The translations under genes and the position numbers were made by a program. The notes below the pieces were generated by a model. That model searched no databases and had not been told where the DNA came from. It was given only the letters and a program-made list of their open reading frames with translations. DNA of 23,613 nt, taken from contig DATFWZ010000634.1 of the NCBI GenBank assembly GCA_035258765.1, forward strand, positions 1 through 23,613, given 5' to 3'. Shown piece by piece: positions 21,791 through 23,613 of this stretch (its first letter is position 1; the number at the start of each line of letters is the position of its first letter). The stretch is from SIAJ01 sp035258765. Its GTDB lineage: Bacteria; Planctomycetota; Planctomycetia; Gemmatales; Gemmataceae.

Positions 21791-22543
21791 ATGACTGAGG
21801 TTCAAGTTCTCACGCGTTCCGTTTTGGAGGCACCCGCAGACGACGCGCCACGCCTGGTCATCGCGGACTGGTATGAGGAATACGGGGACAAAGACAGGGC
21901 GGACTTCATCAGAATCCAGTGCGAGATAGCCCGGCTAGAACCGTCGGTCATCAAGAGGGTGGGCAACGCCCACGTGGACCGCGACTTCTTCCGCCTAAGC
22001 TCGCTCCGCGAGAAAGAGGAAGCCATTCTCGGACCTAGTGTCATTCCGGCCCGCAGTCGATTCAAGTGGCTCGGCTTCAGCTACACGGCTGGTCTCGGAG
22101 TCAGGTTTCACCGGGGGTTCGTCGACAAAATCGCTCTGCCGTTCGACGCCTTTTGGCGGAACGCTACCAAGTACTTTTCCAAACAGCCAATCACCCAGGT
22201 GGCACTGAGCGACAAGTGGCCCAAGCAGTTCTCGTGCGGGAGGTGGGGGTTGAGCGCGTACCCGGACAGGTTCTTCCCAAAAGGGAGAGAGCCGTCTGTA
22301 GTCAGTCACGATGCCCTCCCTGATTCTATCTGCGATGAAATTGGCACAGCCGGCTGGAACTCTTGGTACTCTCCCAAGAACGCGAGGACCGCGATGAACT
22401 GGGGGCTGGTCAAGTTTGGGCGGCAAAAGGTCGGTCTCGCCAAACTTGAAGGACCAAGGGTGATGTGCTGCCAGTGTGACCATATCATCCGTAACAAGCA
22501 ACGATGCTGGGTCTGTAAAGGAAAGGGTCAAGTTCAACTGTGA
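21791..22543 (+). CDS. TIGR02996-domain protein with C-terminal zinc ribbon
   Basis: 250 residues. Residues 5-50 (VLTRSVLEAPADDAPRLVIA then DWYEEYGDKDRADFIRIQCE) are a full TIGR02996 repeat-companion domain: the DDAPRLVxADWxEExGD..RADFIRxQ signature. The centre is long and aromatic (FYxxAG-like GFSYTAGLGVRFHRGFVDKI; FWRNATKYFSKQPITQVALS), as in Gemmata paralogues where this motif precedes variable repeats. The C terminus has CCQC (226-229) and CWVC (239-242), two Cys pairs ten residues apart, i.e. a zinc-ribbon knuckle. No enzymatic role shown. TIGR02996 proteins are numerous in Gemmata and of unknown function. Confidence 0.9.
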   Translation: MTEVQVLTRSVLEAPADDAPRLVIADWYEEYGDKDRADFIRIQCEIARLEPSVIKRVGNAHVDRDFFRLSSLREKEEAILGPSVIPARSRFKWLGFSYTAGLGVRFHRGFVDKIALPFDAFWRNATKYFSKQPITQVALSDKWPKQFSCGRWGLSAYPDRFFPKGREPSVVSHDALPDSICDEIGTAGWNSWYSPKNARTAMNWGLVKFGRQKVGLAKLEGPRVMCCQCDHIIRNKQRCWVCKGKGQVQL

Positions 22544-23534
22544 GCACCCTACCTTGCCTTTCTCCGTCGCATCATCGAGATGCCTGAGGATGAGGCTCAA
22601 CGCCTGGAACGGGCAACTCCCAGTATGACCCCCGGGGGCCTCGCCGGGGTAACAGACAAACGGATTCCGCTTCGCCAAGAGGCAGCGGACGGGAGCGCCC
22701 GCCTAACGAGGGCTTGGCAGTCGAATTCTGGTCCCAATGGGAACGGGTTTTGAGGCTGCCGAGGTGCCCCCCAAAGCTCCGCAACCATGGAGGCCGAGAC
22801 TTGCAGACATGAAGTGTCGGGGGGCGATTTGGCCCCCCTCTCCCCTCTAGGTGACTTCACAGAGGGGGCTGGTCCAAACGAGGAACGCCCACACCGAGCG
22901 CGTAAAGAAACACGTGATTGGCCAAGTAGCTAGGAGGCATGTCATGTGGACTCGGGGCTGCCAGAACGTGCGCCGGCAAGGGTCTCGGCCGCGTGAGGAA
23001 GTGGGGTCGCATCGAACGCATGAGAGTACTGGTGCCCTGAGGCTGGTGGCAGTTTGCGATTGACCCAGTGGGGTTACCTCCTGGCAGTCAGCGTTCATGA
23101 GTACCGGCCGTAGGGAATCGGTAGAACTCCATTTCGGGAAGGGGCGGACCGTTGTGTGTGCGGGCCAACGCACGTGACCGCAGTCAAGCACACCTCGTAG
23201 TGCCCAGTCAGTCCGCTGGAGAAGGCAGTGCTGATGGCCCCTGGGCCAATTGACGTCGTCGGCGGGCGTCGCCAACACGACCTTGGAGGCAAGTGACGAG
23301 GTGGATGTTCGCTACTCCAGGGGGGACCCAAGGTATCAGGCGTGTCAAGCGGACTTCTAAAGGGTCGAAGCCGCAACACCGGAGGCCGAGAAAGTAGTGG
23401 TGTTGGTCGGTCCAGCATCAGTTGGACGAGCTCGCCCCCAAGCTCTCGTCTGGGCGGAGTGTACGGAGGTGCCTAAGTGCCTGTGGGGAAAATAGCCTTG
23501 AATCCGTTGATCGGTCAAGGGTAGTTTCGCGGGC
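22544..23534. other. Gene-free region
   Basis: About 990 bp without a credible gene; open frames here are short and of shadow composition. It contains two adjacent hairpins at 22819-22867 (listed separately) and otherwise nothing that I recognise. It precedes the transposase start at 23535 and may be the flank of that insertion. Confidence 0.5.
22819..22867. repeat. Two adjacent hairpins
   Basis: GGGGGGC (22819-22825), loop GATTTG, GCCCCCC (22832-22838), followed by CCCCTCT (22842-22848) pairing with AGAGGGG (22861-22867), the latter with a nested GTGA/TCAC stem. No T run follows, so terminator function is unsupported; it may be a transcript end structure for the 21791 gene. Confidence 0.45.
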
Positions 23535-23613
23535 ATGAAACCGACACGGATGTCGACCGCCTCCGCGTACCCGGCCCGGATGAGCGACGAGTTGTGGGCC
23601 GTCCTCGAGCCCC
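23535..23613 (+). CDS. IS5-type transposase, 5' end only
   Basis: 26 codons to the right edge from the ATG at 23535: MKPTRMSTASAYPARMSDEL then WAVLEP. The [ML][ST]DExWAxxEP start is characteristic of IS5/IS402-like transposases (DUF4096 N terminus). An internal ATG at 23580 could be the real start. A terminal inverted repeat cannot be judged with only one end visible. This is the only active-type mobile element in the window, unrelated to the integron. Confidence 0.65.
   Translation, partial: MKPTRMSTASAYPARMSDELWAVLEP

Overview
The window looks like part of a Gemmataceae (Planctomycetota) chromosome. Base composition is GC-rich. There are two copies of the short Gemmata-type repeat-companion motif known as TIGR02996 (clearest at 21791-22543, a second at 19740) plus a looser relative at 19144. 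Many small exported proteins are present, and protein families such as the acidic/Lys-rich protein at 20290-20670 resemble planctomycete hypotheticals. Species cannot be fixed from the sequence alone.

Left part (1-8864): a chromosomal integron. Eleven minus-strand genes are punctuated by ten imperfect inverted repeats of about 90-100 bp. Their outer boxes are GCCGAAC...GTTCGGC and their inner arms carry two single-base bulges six bases apart, always on the gene-proximal (L'') side. This is the architecture and polarity of integron attC sites lying 3' of cassette genes. At the right end of the array, on the opposite strand, lies a wrecked gene (8374-8864) whose fragments read like an integron integrase (IntI): N-terminally truncated, frameshifted, interrupted by TAG, and lacking most of the catalytic domain. 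The geometry (intI divergent from a same-strand array) is classical. The array therefore appears to be a fossil or in-cis-dead integron. Ten of the eleven cassette products carry a signal peptide, lipobox or membrane segments: a DUF3309-like membrane peptide, a c-type cytochrome, a seven-blade WD40 protein, a lipoprotein and NTF2-like proteins. A ketopantoate-reductase-like gene (7385-8323) sits between array and integrase, in the first-cassette position but without a recognisable attC.

Middle part (8942-12617), plus strand: an exported thioredoxin-fold protein whose reading frame is interrupted by one in-frame TGA, followed at the right distance by a perfect 8-bp hairpin with a GTT loop. It is either a recent nonsense mutation or a selenocysteine codon. 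A strong terminator follows, then an overlapping OmpR-type response regulator and histidine kinase pair.

Minus-strand block (12705-17951): a tight three-gene unit (TPR protein, small two-helix membrane protein, and a 498-residue protein with an HExxH motif) that I cannot assign to any described system. Further right come an alpha/beta-hydrolase lipoprotein, an exported NTF2-like protein and a probably truncated acidic-tailed gene.

Right part (18550-22543): a cassette of small, mostly plus-strand hypotheticals with overlapping starts. It includes TIGR02996 proteins, a compact sigma-70-like factor, and a zinc-ribbon TIGR02996 protein. Two G8 homopolymers sit exactly where neighbouring frames would fuse or separate. 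The last kilobase is gene-free apart from two adjacent hairpins, and the window ends in the first 26 codons of what looks like an IS5-type transposase.
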